Source: Antennarius striatus (lineage: Eukaryota > Chordata > Actinopteri > Lophiiformes > Antennariidae). From it: 64,000 nt of DNA. Both the position numbers and the translations under genes were made by a program. Position 1 is the stretch's first letter, and each line of letters begins with the position of its first letter. Below are positions 37,665-52,748 of the stretch, in pieces. The stretch lies in the NCBI RefSeq assembly GCF_040054535.1, contig NC_090798.1, forward strand, positions 1,988,501-2,052,500, written 5' to 3'. The notes under the pieces are model-generated. The model did not search any database. It was not told the origin of the DNA and saw only the letters and a program-made list of their open reading frames with translations.

Positions 37665-40548
37665 CCTCCTGCATGCTTCCTTTGTTTTGCCTGCACAATA
37701 TTTAAAATATGTGTTGATACAACAAAGAATTTGAACAGAAATCAAATACAGAAATAGCTTGAGCTCGCATGCAGGAGAGATAAAAGGTCAAAAATACTCA
37801 CCGGTAGTGAAAATGAGGTCATCTGGCATGTTTACGTGAATGAAATACTTTTTTACTGTTACTGATTACTATCATGATAGATAGAATGTCCCTAAGAATC
37901 TCTGAACTGTCTGAAAAGTCAAAATAAATTCTTTATATTTGTTTAAAAAACAAAAACTTTGACTGATTTTTTTTTGTATTTTATCATATATTTAATGATG
38001 GTGGAGTTGTTATGTTATATCTATGATCACTACGACACGAGATCTGATTAAAAATGAAGAAATAAAACACTTTTTTTGGGATCATCTTCACCGAAATCTT
38101 CATGGGAAATTCCTTCACTGTTTAGAGATATCAAAACAAGAGGCAAACAAATCAACAAAGTCCATTTTACTTTCTTAATAGAGTCATAATTTGTGTCAAG
38201 TATTTAGGCGTTCCTCCCTTGTCACAGGTGCAGTACATTCAATTCCACACTTTCGGTGTGAGTCAGACACGCTGGTTGCAGCCAGCTGGCTGAGGTTTCT
38301 TCACTCCGTGTACCGCAGATGCAAACAGAAGCTTTCTGGAATGCAGTGAACTCCAAACATCCACACACGTTCACGACAGTCGCATCCAAACAGCACCTGT
38401 GACAGCATAAACGCTGTTTACAAAAACTTTACAAGAAAAAGCTGTAAAAGAAATGTTGGCACCTATAGTAACACCCTAATAACACCCTAATAAAAAAATA
38501 GAGAAATGTTCCTTTCACATTTGGGGGTTTACTGCCAGTTTTCTAGTTGAATATGTTCTGGAAGAGTTCTGAATGTGAGTCTGCACTTAAATCCCCAGGA
38601 AACAGTCTTTATAACAGCAGAAACATTTTGCATTTCTGGACTTTCTAATTAATTCAATTGATTTTGATTGGTTTTATATTATTATTACAGTGGAAATAGG
38701 TCATTCTTCTAATGTTGAAAGGACCATGAATAGTTTTTCAGTTCCTTTATAATTGGTTCATTTGGTATAATCCGGCCGAATGTAACCAATGCTATTCATA
38801 ATTCAACAGCATACAGATCCTATGCTTCCATTTCAGCATCATTAGTGATTCATGCACCATTAGAGATCAATACTGTTCTCTTTAGTCCACATCCCTTTCT
38901 GGAAATGTTCTTTGTTACGAATGTGAAAATAGAAGCTCGGCTGGACCGTAATTTACATCGAAAGAGAGAAACGTCCAGCAATCTGATGGTGTTAAAGGTT
39001 GTGTCTCCATCCGATTCATGCATTCTGTCAATGTGTGTGTGATCACACTCACATATCCAGATTTACACCAGAGGATACGACTGAGCGAGGTTGAGTAATG
39101 GTAACCAATGTCATCTGAGTACAAGGATTACAGATGAACAGTTGATCCGTTGGTCCCTCCTTTTGATCACCTTCTGATTACCAATATTTTATAACTTTTT
39201 AAGACAAATCCAATCTATTTTTATCTGAATTTCACTACAATGTTCATTAAAAAAAACAGTGGGTATTTTGCAAGTGTGTTTTGTGCAACACCAGATTCCA
39301 AAAGTTGCTCTGAGGCTTTTGGAATACCTTCACAGAAAGCCAAGTGGTGACGGTGCGGCTCCCTTTCATGCATTGTGACACCCGTTCCTTTCCTTGTAAG
39401 GTGAGGAGTGTTCCTATCAGTCTGCTAAAAATGATTATGAGCACCCAGCTTAGATATCAGGAAGGAAACCGCTCCAGTCCTCACACTGCCTGAAGTGCCG
39501 TTGGGATATCGGATGTCTTCAGCTGAGGCACCTAAGAGGTGGAAGTGGAAAGTGACAATGTCATAATACCCATAATACCCACATCATTCCCTGTCAATTT
39601 TTACCCCTTTAGTTATTTAATACCTCGGTGCCACTGCTCCACTGGCCTACAGACAGGAATAGCACCACTGAGAACATGCTGGATGGAAGGAGACAGATGT
39701 ATTCACCCCATCTGTAATACCTAAAAATAGACTGAGGCTGTACATGAACCACCTCAGTTTGCCAAATATTCATGCAAGCCCCCAAAAAGGACCAATTTCT
39801 TAATGAAATTATGTTTTTTTGGGGGGGGATATAAAGTTACAAGACAGGGAAAAAGGAAACATTTGCAAAAATGTACCAAAGAAGCTAAATTAATGAGCAA
39901 GTTACAATAAAATATCAATATTTGTTGCTTAAATTTTTGAGACAGTTCAGAAAAAGTTGCTTATTTTACTTCAAGAGTTTTCAACAATGAATGATGAACG
40001 TTGATCTTCTCTTTCGTTCAGCAAAGCTAGAAAGTGGATTGGATGAATAAGACAACAAGATGATTCAACTGATTCAAAATAAAATTAACATTTACATACA
40101 AAACACCTTTCAAATAACGTGCATGACTTCCCTAGGGTAAAAGTGACTACTACCATTTAAAAACTGACTTCCCTCAAGCATACTTTGTTCTCACTGAAAG
40201 GAAATGCATTTCTAATCCTTTGGGGAAAAGACCCTCTTCTGCATTTATTTACTTTCAGTTTTATCTTCCATTAAATTAAAAGTTGAGTCATGCAAGGAAA
40301 TTGTTGTGCAGCACCGAGGCTGTTAGCACACCGCCTTTCGTTTCTCAGTGGGCAGGTGACTCAATGCTTACCAACCCTTCAGCCACAAAGCGATATTCCC
40401 TTCAGAAATAGAATTACTTCAATATGTTTAACTGATTGTTTTATCTTCAATTTCTGTTCTGAGAAATCATTTCATTTCCTCATCTAACATATTTTACCTG
40501 GATTTTCACGAGCTTCGATTGCGTCCCTGAAAAGGAATTTTATTGGTG

Positions 40549-40582
40549 TTGACTACGCAAGATTACAGTCTTGCATAGTCAA
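40549..40582. other. Inverted repeat / hairpin
   Basis: TTGACTACGCAAGA and, after a 6-nt loop (TTACAG), TCTTGCATAGTCAA. The arms pair over 14 bp with one mismatch. No known RNA family recognised. Confidence 0.6.
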
Positions 40583-42549
40583 TATAGGTCATAATCTATA
40601 TAGGTCATCGCTTGTTGAAAAGAAATGACCTGAACAAATTGTAAAATGGCTAAAATCTCCCCTGCCATAGACTTATTTTGCAATGCACCAAAAATAGAGA
40701 TGAAATCAAATACAAACATGTCATTGAAGAATCAAACAGGTGTATCCGTCTGAGTGAGCGCTGACCAAACCCTTATTTTTACTCTTACTGGTTCTGTCGT
40801 TCTTCTGCGGAGCCAGAACTGGGTCAGACCATCTGAGGTCACTCAGGCCTCATTTCCCACAACATTTCCACCTTAAATTATCCCAGTAAAGGGGAAAGGT
40901 CACAGCCGAGCCCAGCGTACCGTCAGACGACACCTCTGGATATCGTAAATATACAGTTAAAAAAGCAAACAAAGAAAAAAACCACCGTAATGTTCTTTCA
41001 TCACGGTTGAATATTAATTCGGTCGAGCAGGTTAATAAACTGAGTTCCCTTAAATTTATGCCCGATCATAATCTGTGAGCACCATGCCGGAATCCCACTG
41101 CTACTTACAGTTAGCATGAGATTATTTTGGGATTAATCTCCACTATCACTGGATTTAACTTCTTCGTTTTGTTGTGTAGCAAATAAATACACAACTAAGT
41201 TGTCACTGCTGAAAATGTGTGTGTTCCATCTTCAGATTATTCTGATTTAAATACATGTGCAGCCACCAAACATAATCCTAATCCTGCACGTAGCGAGCTA
41301 GCTGTTGTCCCTCCAAAAGTGAAGGAACAAAAATAATTTAATTTTACTTTAAACCACTTCTTAAACTTATCAAAAAGATATTAGGGATTCTTTATTCAGC
41401 CTAATAAACCTGCCAAAAAAGATTTTGTAGGCGCTTTGTCGATTGCGGTTTTGCTGACATTTAGCTACGACGCAAAACAAAAGAAGCAGATGAGCAGTTA
41501 TAACTCTTGACTTGCCAGCTATGATGTGTTATATCATAATTACACAGGTGTAGACCAGCTGAATGTGGGATTAGTGGACCGGCTGCTCCGTGGGCCCGGC
41601 TCGGGTCATTCAGCGTGGTTTCATGTAATAACCGGGGGCTGCAGGTAACACTTACACCTGTCTGGCTCCACACCGCCGACAGCATGACTGCTGCTTTTAA
41701 ATGTTTGTGCTGAGACTCAAAAAACAAAACAAAACAAACAAACTAAAGTGCAGAAGAGAAAAATTGAGCGATTTATAGTTTTTACAGTTTTTAATGTTGA
41801 ATGTTTTCCATACATAGAGTTCCCTCCCCTGACTGTTGGTCAAGCCTGAATAAAATCAAGCAGGGGAAAAAGGGGCTCAGTCTATTTCCCGATAATGACC
41901 TCACCACAAGGCATTTCTGGTTCAATCTGGTTTTTAAGGTTTTCTTTCTTTTCACTCCGCTCATGTGAAAGCGAGTGTTTACGCAAGCGTTTATCCGCCA
42001 CCACATTAAAAAGGACTTTCTTTCCCTCTTTGGATTCTTTTCTAATTTGCATTAGAAGTATGCGAGGACGGACCCCCGTCTGGTTTTACACCCTCCCTTC
42101 TTTCATTCCTTTTCACTTGAGCCACTTCCTAGCTTTGTGTTGTGTATTATTTAAGAAGTCTGCATTGGCCCGTGTTTTTCTAACAGCGGCTTTATTTCTC
42201 ATCCGTGTCATACAAGCAAGAGAACACGCAAACGATTTAAGGGAACAAATCGTTTTGATGATAATCTGAATAATATTATTATCAATAAAAAAAACACGTC
42301 AATGACGTCAGTAAATCAGACTTTCTCTCAGACTTTGAGCAACAGCTTTGTGTTATCTGTGTCCGTGCTCACCTGGGTGCAGCTCTGCAACAGGCTTTTA
42401 ACTTAAAAGTTAGGTAACAATTACCACGAATCAGCTCCATGGCAACTAAAGATTATAAGCTTAACCTGCTCCTATAAGAGGAGCCGCTGGCGCTTGTTGT
42501 TTTCTGTTTATGCAGCTGCAGTGCTCACAGTATCCACAGGGGGACATTC

Positions 42550-42562
42550 TGACCTTTGACCT
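42550..42562 (-). promoter_or_regulatory. Perfect DR1 nuclear-receptor site
   Basis: The plus strand reads TGACCTTTGACCT. The minus strand is AGGTCAAAGGTCA, the exact HNF4/PPAR-RXR DR1 consensus. It lies about 0.6 kb past the tm4sf5 stop. Confidence 0.6.
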
Positions 42563-43184
42563 TGTCTGGCCGGCACGGTAATCCTGTTAGATCTGGCTGT
42601 TTAGCCGCATGAGAACAGCACAACGTGAGTAATTGACAGAGATCCTCAGTGATTTTGCAGTTTTTCCGCCTCCTTAATCAGAGTTAAAGAGTGACACAGT
42701 TGGTGGTTGGTGTGGAAAAACATCAGACAAGGTCGCGCAAATAAAATGTTTAATGTCGAACAAGATCATGAATGCATTTCGAACGAATGAATAAAGCTCA
42801 GATATAATTAGAAAATGATCTTATTGTGTCGTCACGTTAACCAGGTAGACAAGAAATGCAAAATATTATTTACAATTCCACTTTAATCCACGTATGATCA
42901 TTTTGGAGCCTGAAACGACTGAAGGAAACTCATAAATTATTTTTGTGAAATATTCAAACAAACTTACTAAGGAAAAGCAAATAAACCAAGACCTGGAATT
43001 AAATTTAAAACACAACAATGGAGTAAAACTTTAAGAAAACAATCATAGATCAAGTGTATGTAGATTAAAAACCAATAACAACCCCCAAGAGGCATCTTTG
43101 AATGTAAAACAGGAACAACTGATATGCAAAAATGCCTCCAGGACATCGATGAAGACGAAGCACGACTGTCATCTTCTTCACTTT

Positions 43185-43436
43185 TTACAGTCCGCCTTCA
43201 TCCTGCAACGGGACAGAAGTCACGTGTTAACTCTGTGATGATTGCCCGAGCCGTGAACATCGTGTTAATGAGCAGACATCTGTTGAAACATTAGAAAAGT
43301 GAACGTGTTTGTGCAGCCGGATGTCCGGAAAATATCCTTCTGGACATTCGAGTCAGCAAATTTTGCTTTAGGAGTTCTTGCATTACGGTTATCCAAATGT
43401 TAAATCTAAGCTTAATCTTCAACCTGGCTGCTGAAG

Positions 43437-43509
<73 letters not shown>

Positions 43510-46500
43510 AAAAATGCAAATTAAGTCTGATCGGAACATTTCTTGGCCTCAACACAGGTGTTGATTCCTGTTTCTAGGTCACAAATACTGACCTAGAAAT
43601 GAGTTCAAAGGATTAGACTCAAAACTCGCCTTACAAGCCATTTGATCACATGCATAAGAGCAGCAAACGTCACGTGTCAAACAACACGTCTTTGAACATG
43701 TGAGAACAAAATAATATTGATGAATGAGGAGAGTGAATTCACTTTAATGATTGTACGGGGAATTTAAAGCTAAAGCTAGCAATTAATTAGCTTATTGGCT
43801 CCAAAAACTGTACATATCACGCCAGATGGACCTGTCAAACAGTTCTTTAAACTGAGTCCATGTTCATTCATCCTGTAACTAATCCACCGTCTTTCTTGCA
43901 TCTCTACTATAACCACATGATCGGAACTTAAAAAACATTTCATTTCCTTTCCCCCTCCATCAGAAGCCTGATTGAAGTGAAAACATGACAAAAGCTTCAA
44001 AGCTCTACATCACGTGTGTCAAACTTAAGGCCCGGGGGCCAAATGTGGCCCTCCACATCATTTTATGTGGCCCATAAAATAGGTCAAAAGTGTACTTTGA
44101 TCAAAAACTACATTTCCCACAATGCACTAATTAGTCCCATTTTAACTTTGACAAAAACGTTGTGAACAAAGTTAACGTTCTAACTTGTGTCTGATGTTAT
44201 TTTTCTTTATTGATTGATAGTTTGATCCTTGATTGATGAAGTTCTGTGGGTTTAATAACCTGACAAATTAAAAGGATTTATGTTAGAACAGAGAAACATG
44301 AAAACATGTTTTTTCTGTCTAACTGTAATGTTTGTAACTCGAATAAGTAAAATTCAAATATTTAACATTAAGGAGTAGTTACATCTATGTTACATTACAT
44401 TGAGTTACATTTATTCGTTACATCTGACCCTTTGAGGACAGCCATGATGCTGATGTGGCCCTCGATGAAAATAGATTTGACCCCCCAGCTCTCTCTACAT
44501 GCTTGTTGTTGTTGCTCCTCTGCCAGCAGCCAAACCAGTCGGTACAGACAACATCTCTTGGTAATAACTCTTTGATTGAGCGTCTGGATGTTTGACTCAC
44601 ATCTTTGCTCTCACGACAGTCACCACAGATGCATCCCAAGCATCCGTTGACGACCTGGATGCCGCACAACACCAGCTGCACCAACCCCACGGACAGCAAC
44701 ATGGAGAACAGCACCACGTGCCACATGACGGCGTTCTTGGGGTATTCGCAGATGCTCCACCATTCCTGGTTGACGAGGTAGCTGCTGTTACCTCTGCAAG
44801 AAAAAAAAGAAAAACACAGCGTTGATGAAAATTTGTGTGAAGCAGAAGAAAACACTTGAAACAAATAAATAAAGCTATGAGCAAATGTTTTCTACTTTAT
44901 CATTTTGTCCAGACAAAAATAACACTTTAAGCAAGAAATAATTCATTTACTAACACAGTATTGATCCATACATTTTCAGCTTTGACTTGTTTAACTGTTT
45001 AATCTGATTTTTGTGAGCCTCGTTTTCAATCAAGACTCTAAATGCAAGGCTAGACCGCTAAAGAGCACAAAAACATTTAAAAGTAGAAATAAGCTATTTG
45101 GATATTTTAGGACAAAAACTGTTCTTTCTCAATGTTATAAGATTCTTCACATCGGACTTTGTTAGCCTTTTTTTTTTTACCCCCCTTAAGCAATTATTAT
45201 GTCTAATATTTATTCAAGGCTTGACCCAGTTGCCATAATAGAAATGTGATGATGAAACAAATACAAAGTGTGGTCAGAAATAAAACTAGTGTAGTTAAAA
45301 TAAAAACTAATGAAAACAAACAGATGTAGACCCCAAGAAGAAGATGAAAATAAGGGCAATAAATAAAGGTAAAGATCTTTAAATTCTACATTAATCTTGT
45401 AAAGAAAGCAGGAAACAGAAACAGAGAAAAGGAAGTTGATAATTGCTGGGGCAAAGTTCATCTAAAGTTGAATGTTAATGACTGGCCATGTTAATAAACT
45501 TAGTTCCCTCCCCATGAACGCTGCTGCTCTTTAAACTTGCTTATGGACAGTTATAATCAACATTCTGGAAATTTTAGTTAGATGATTAATTTTCATTTAG
45601 CCATTCTCACTTATGATATCGTGTGACATTAGAATTAGTAATTTGCTGGACCAAACTGAAGTCCTATTATACTGAGGCAAGCGATTGGTAAAGATACACT
45701 AAGAAGAATATTTGATCTTAACTGGAAAAAAATCAAGAATTATAATCTGGAGTTTGAAATGACCTTTGATCAAATTCAAAATAAAGAGTCCCTCCAAATA
45801 TCATTGAAGTTTTACAGCAGGCTGTGACAGAGGGGTGTTTTATTCCCAGGCTCATGCAGGTTAGTTCTGCCCCCTGCTGGATCAGATTAGTATTTCACTT
45901 TTATTTTTATAATGAAAATACATTGAGATAAAAATCTGGAGATAACAAAGACACATAAAGACACATGATCAAAATGCTGCTATTTTAAAATCAAATTGTT
46001 TATCAGTATCAATGAAAAACGCTCACGTTCCGAGGTCTTCGAAAGGATAGATCCAGGCTTCGCCCACCCGACACTTGGGTCCAATAGCCAGGCCAGCTGA
46101 GGCCACACTGGTGCAGTAGATCGATCCAACCAGACCGAAACCAGAGCAGAAGACCGAGTTGAGCATCTGAAAAACAGAAAATAACAGGTTGCATCAGTCT
46201 TCCTGTTGTCTAAAATAATCTGAATTACAGCAAAACACCTTCAAGTACACTTCCTTTTCAAAGAAGTTTTTGATTATCAATATTTTTCTGTCCTTGAACT
46301 TAAACTTTAAAAGATTACTGTACACTGTTTCCTCCTAAAATAGCATAAGACAACATCTTTGAACTTTTGTGAACAAATAGCAAAAAACAATGCTGAGGAC
46401 AAATTGATTAAAAATATATGTGAGGAATGCCTCCAAAGCATTAAAAATAAATCAATAGAAAAAAAATCATTACCTTCCTGTAATGGAATGACACTTCTTG

Positions 46501-48067
46501 CATTTTTAGGAATTAGCAGTACAGACATAGGAATGGCATTTGGTTATTTAACAACTTATTCAGTAATAATTAATTATAAATCCATTGGATTCATCAGGAA
46601 GCTGCTGCAAAGAAGTTAAACTGAAAACATGGAAGTTCCAGACGTCACTGACTAAAAATTGATGATTCTATTTGGTCCTTCAGTTTTTATGAAGTCAGGC
46701 TGGTCTTTGTGTTTTACAGTCTGTCTCCATGCGGTTTCTGCACCAGGGGTGTCCAATCTTTTTTGTCAGCATGGACAGATGTGATCATGTGAACATATCC
46801 GAGGGCCTACACTCCCTCTTGAATGACTTTACTCACCCTGCAGCGGTTGCCACAGCAACCCTTTCCACAGCAACCCTTGCCCCCGGCCCTGATAGCTGAG
46901 CAGCTCGGGCACAGCATCTGAAAAGTGAAGAGTTTTTATTCATAAAACAGGATTCATTACAAGTGAATCTCAGTTTGTCAGAAGTGTCTGATGTGAAGGA
47001 CTGGTGTGTGTCTGTGTCGACATAAATGCACACATGTGCAGCCAACACAGTTGTGTTTATATTCTCTTATCTTCTTAACCAAATATTTGTGAGTTTCCCT
47101 CTCTGGTCTCAGCCGAGACCGACGTCCAGGCTGTAAACGGAGGGACAGAAACTCTCTGGGAAATATAATGTCAGGGTGATATAGATCAATATAATGATAT
47201 GAAAGAGCCAAAGGTCTGAGATCCCATGTTTTATTGATTATTTATTGTTCATGGAAAAAGTTATTTTAGGAACAGGACTCGTGAGCCACACCCATCAAAA
47301 GTATAAAAAGTAAAAGTACTTGTGAAAAAGAAGTGATATACTCACACATTACATTAAGTAGTGAGTTTAAAGTGGACCTTATATATAAAGTGTAATTCTT
47401 TACATTTTGAGTCAATTTTAAAATATTTAATATTGACTAAAGTGGAAATCCTAATTAAGGGTATCTTTTGTTTAATAGTTAATCTTTATAATGTCTGATA
47501 ACATTTGTGTTTTCATTTCATTCGACCTGAAATATTTGTAGGTTTATCATTTATGACCTGAACTACAACTTGAAATGAACTTTGGTTATTCAGGACTTTG
47601 ACTGTCAGATCAATACTTAAATGATCGCTTCACCAGTGGGAAAGTTTAAGAGATATTTACTGGTTATTAAATGAATGAAAGCCGACATTCTTTCAGAGGT
47701 GAGACAAAGAGATTGAATAAAATTACTGTGCATAGATAATAAAAGATCTCAAAAGGAAATTATGTCATATGTCTAAAATCATTTTTTGATAAATCTATAA
47801 AAGCAGGCAATTTGTTTTTATAGGTTTACACAGAGCAGAACAAACATGGCAGCAGATTTTATAGATGTTCACAGTTCACGAGGCTTTACTCACAAACAGG
47901 CCTCCTCCTATGAGCCCCCCCATGAGCCACACTTGGAGGGAGATCTGATCGTTCTCCAGACTCTTCCCATCGGGGAAGAACAGCAGCAGGTTGGCGATCA
48001 TGCAGATGAACGCCGTGGGCAGCAGGATCAGGCCCACCAGGCGGGCGCACTTCCCCGTGCAACACAT
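43185..48067 (-). CDS. tm4sf5: tm4sf5-like, transmembrane 4 L six family protein
   Basis: Four-pass plasma-membrane protein of the L6 family, tetraspanin-like, linked in mammals to hepatic and epithelial signalling. Exons: 48067-47894, 46917-46837, 46166-46027, 44793-44601 and 43202-43185, total 201 aa (human TM4SF5 197). [16 protein letters not shown] starts TM1, and [16 protein letters not shown] is the TM2 signature. The [22 protein letters not shown] loop is nearly identical to mammalian TM4SF5. Exon 3 carries TM3 and part of the large extracellular loop. An N-glycosylation site (NSS) sits just after the exon 3/4 junction, followed by TM4 ([20 protein letters not shown]) and GDCRESKD. The last exon has only six codons (DEGGL, stop), chosen because phase and splice sites fit; reading through the donor would give a longer unrelated tail. 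tm4sf4-like relatives cannot be fully excluded. Confidence 0.88.
43440..43506. repeat. (AC)n microsatellite
   Basis: Simple repeat in tm4sf5 intron 4. Confidence 0.95.
44011..44486 (+). mobile_element. hAT-like nonautonomous element (copy C, in tm4sf5 intron 4)
   Basis: Best-preserved copy of the family at 4449 and 7824. Left end CAAACTTAAGGCCCGGGGGCC, trimmed here to its core GGCCCGGGGGCC; then AAATGTGGCCCTCCACATCA. Right end CTGATGTGGCCCTCGATGA and TTTGACCCCCC. Roughly 475 bp, no coding capacity, ends in inverted GTCAAA motifs. Confidence 0.6.
45867..45880 (-). promoter_or_regulatory. Consensus CTCF core motif
   Basis: The reverse strand reads CCAGCAGGGGGCAG, an exact match to the CTCF core CCASYAGRKGGCR. 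It lies in tm4sf5 intron 3. Binding not shown. Confidence 0.5.
46744..46810 (+). repeat. hAT terminal-repeat-like fragment
   Basis: CAGGGGTGTCCAATCTTTTT followed by GGCC-type sequence resembles the conserved end of hAT elements of the CAGGGGTGTC class. Only one end is seen, in tm4sf5 intron 2. Confidence 0.35.
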
Positions 48068-48405
48068 GATTTAATCTGTTATTTAGTCCTATCCTGCTTT
48101 ATCTGCTCTCGCTCTGAGATGCTTTTCCCCTCTTAAAAGGGAGAAGTATGTCATTGACATGTGGGCGACACTAAAGAAGGAGGCGCGTGAGAGTGAGGAG
48201 CTCTCCTGATGAGGTCACACACAGCCTGTGACGGCAAACAGCAGGGAGGAGAGGAGGAACAAAGGCCAAAGCGCTGGTGTGGCTTCATCGAATCTGAGTC
48301 CAGATGTTGGTTTCATCTTCAAAATCTTCAAAAACACACCAGAGTGAATACACAAATATTAAAATTCAAATGTAAAACAGATATTAAAGCTAAATAGAGG
48401 AGATG

Positions 48406-48408
<3 letters not shown>

Positions 48409-48454
<46 letters not shown>
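48409..48454. repeat. (GT)n microsatellite
   Basis: Simple repeat about 340 bp upstream of the tm4sf5 start codon. Confidence 0.95.
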
Positions 48455-48455
<1 letters not shown>

Positions 48456-49899
48456 CAGGGGTTTTTCTGTGTGTTCAGACGCCCTTTGATACCTGCTCAT
48501 GATGATACCTGGTCTATTTATGGCTGACTGTAAACACAAGAGAGGGCTTGGCCCACCAATTTATCTATACTGTACATATAAACTAATAAAGCTGATATTG
48601 ATTATTGTGTGATCTGAACATGGGTTACAGCGACGGAGGACTCAAGTCAAACGATAAAGCTGGACTTTGTTTTGCAATAAAGCTTGAATTTGCGTTGTGA
48701 AAATGGGACAATCATGAAGGATATCAATTCTTTTTTTTAATTTAAAATTTTATTGAATTTTTTTGATTTTCCATTAACATAAACAATGCAGAAAGTAAAT
48801 AATATAGAAAACAATCTCACATAACTCTAAAAAATCTGGTGTTACCCCACAGACAATTACATCAGTCTCTTATTTATACTTATTGATTCTTATGTTGATT
48901 ATATTTAATCTATTATATTGATTATTATATTGATTCTTTTAATTTTCTGGTTTATCTTCTCTCTTGTCAGGTTGGAATATGTATTGGAATCTGGCTGCAT
49001 TTAAATTACCCTTTCAGTTTGTCCTGTTTCCATTTTTAAATAGATGCTCATATTTATTTGGCAATAACTCTCTCTCTTACCCCTGTGGCGTTTTGCTTGC
49101 CTTTTAGCTCAAACACTCCATTCATTAATCTTGCATTCATTGACAGAAGGTTGTGTGAAGTAAAAATAGCCAACAGGATTCAGAGGAATAACCTGTCAGT
49201 GTGAAAAAGACAGAAAGTCAGGTTCATGTGTTTGCTTTTTGTCCCCCCCTACAGGACAACTAGCGACATTGCATGTGGATCAGGAATGCTTCAGGTGGAA
49301 CCAGCTCCTCCAGTGTGGTGATGGAAACAAGACAAGTTTAAGTCTTAGGTCGGACTAGAAGACTACTTTATGATGTAAGTCACTGAAAAAAACAAAGAAA
49401 GGGACACTTAATTAAAAGTATTCACATGCATGATTAAAAGACAATAAGAGAAAGATGTGTAAGTAATAAAAAATGTTGTTATGACTCAGATTTACTCATC
49501 ACTCTTCCTTCTTTCAGTCTCCTTCCAACTCTTCCTGTCACTTTTGTGCCATATTTATTTATCATTTTACTTTTTTCCACTCTTTTTTCAACAAATGATA
49601 TTTTTATTTCCTGTTCATAACTGTCCTGTCATGACAGATTACATGCTGCAACGTTGGTTGTCTTTATTCTAAGGCTGTTAATTTCTAACTTCTTTGTGTA
49701 ATATTTGCTTTTGCTGGAATGTCACTTTTAAAGAAAGATTTGTTCTTAAAAAAATGAGGATTAAAAAACATCTCATCTCAACTTGACATCACAGTGGACA
49801 GGGTTTTAAAGCGTGAAGTCAATAATCAGCGCATTATTTAATTACAGTCATTGATTTTTTTTATTTTTTTTATTTTTTACGGGTCTTTTATTTCCTTTT

Positions 49900-49909
49900 T
49901 CTCGCGAGA
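49900..49909. promoter_or_regulatory. TCTCGCGAGA palindrome upstream of cda
   Basis: Exact match to the 10-bp CGCG palindrome found in many TATA-less vertebrate promoters. It lies 204 bp upstream of the cda start codon, with a CCAAT box about 75 bp further downstream. Confidence 0.65.
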
Positions 49910-50112
49910 CAAAAGTCACAAAAGTCGCCTCACATCTCGTGACCATCCATTCCCAAAATGGTCGATGACGTTTCGTCCAACCAGCCAATCAGAGAAGCCG
50001 TACAGCTGTCGTTTCTAACTGCAAACCTGTTGGACTAAAACAACAAAAAATGCCATTTGAAGTTGAACCCTCTGGATGAACGGATCCACCTCGACACGCA
50101 TGAAGGTTTATA

Positions 50113-52305
<2,193 letters not shown>

Positions 52306-52748
52306 TGACGTCATCATCAGCAGAATTACTAGATAGAACTCATTTTGTACCTTAGTCGTCTGCCACATCCTGCATTTCTGTTTCTGCAGTTGTGCAAATG
52401 ATGTAGACAATAAAACATGTTTCACCAAACACATGTTTAAATATGCATTATTTATTAATACTGTAAGGGTAGTTTATTCAAGGTGACAATATTTAACTAC
52501 CTTAAAGTGATGTGAAAAGCAAAAGAATTTAAACAACTCAATGAATATCAACTATTTCATAAGTCCTGGTAATTATTAGAGTCAAAATTTCCACGTGAAC
52601 CTTTAAACAGGTTCGAGGATCCACGAAATAATGACATAAAATGTAGATTTAGATAAAATCCTGAGTACTGTATGTCTTTGTAGATGACGTCACTAACCCA
52701 TTTGTCACATGACGCTGGTGGGCGGGTCGAAAAACTGTATCCGGAAAC
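52306..52748 (+). promoter_or_regulatory. cda 3' end and fis1 promoter
   Basis: After the cda poly(A) signal (52409) the interval becomes the fis1 promoter. It has a palindromic CRE TGACGTCA at 52685-52692, an E-box palindrome GTCACATGAC at 52704-52713 (one mismatch from the CLEAR consensus), a GC box GGGCGGG near 52720 and an ETS core CCGGAA at 52741. All lie within 65 bp of the start codon; no TATA box. Confidence 0.6.

Larger units (their letters stand above)
48068..50112. other. Divergent interval between tm4sf5 and cda
   Basis: 2 kb with no gene. It contains a (GT)n run at 48409-48454, AT-rich sequence around 48.7-49.0 kb that might be an old retroelement tail, and near the cda end a TCTCGCGAGA element (49900) and a CCAAT box (about 49984). 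Confidence 0.6.

Noticed and set aside
46359-46619. 86-codon plus-strand open frame inside tm4sf5 intron 2
   Set aside because: Low-complexity K/I/N-rich frame with no similarity to a known family.
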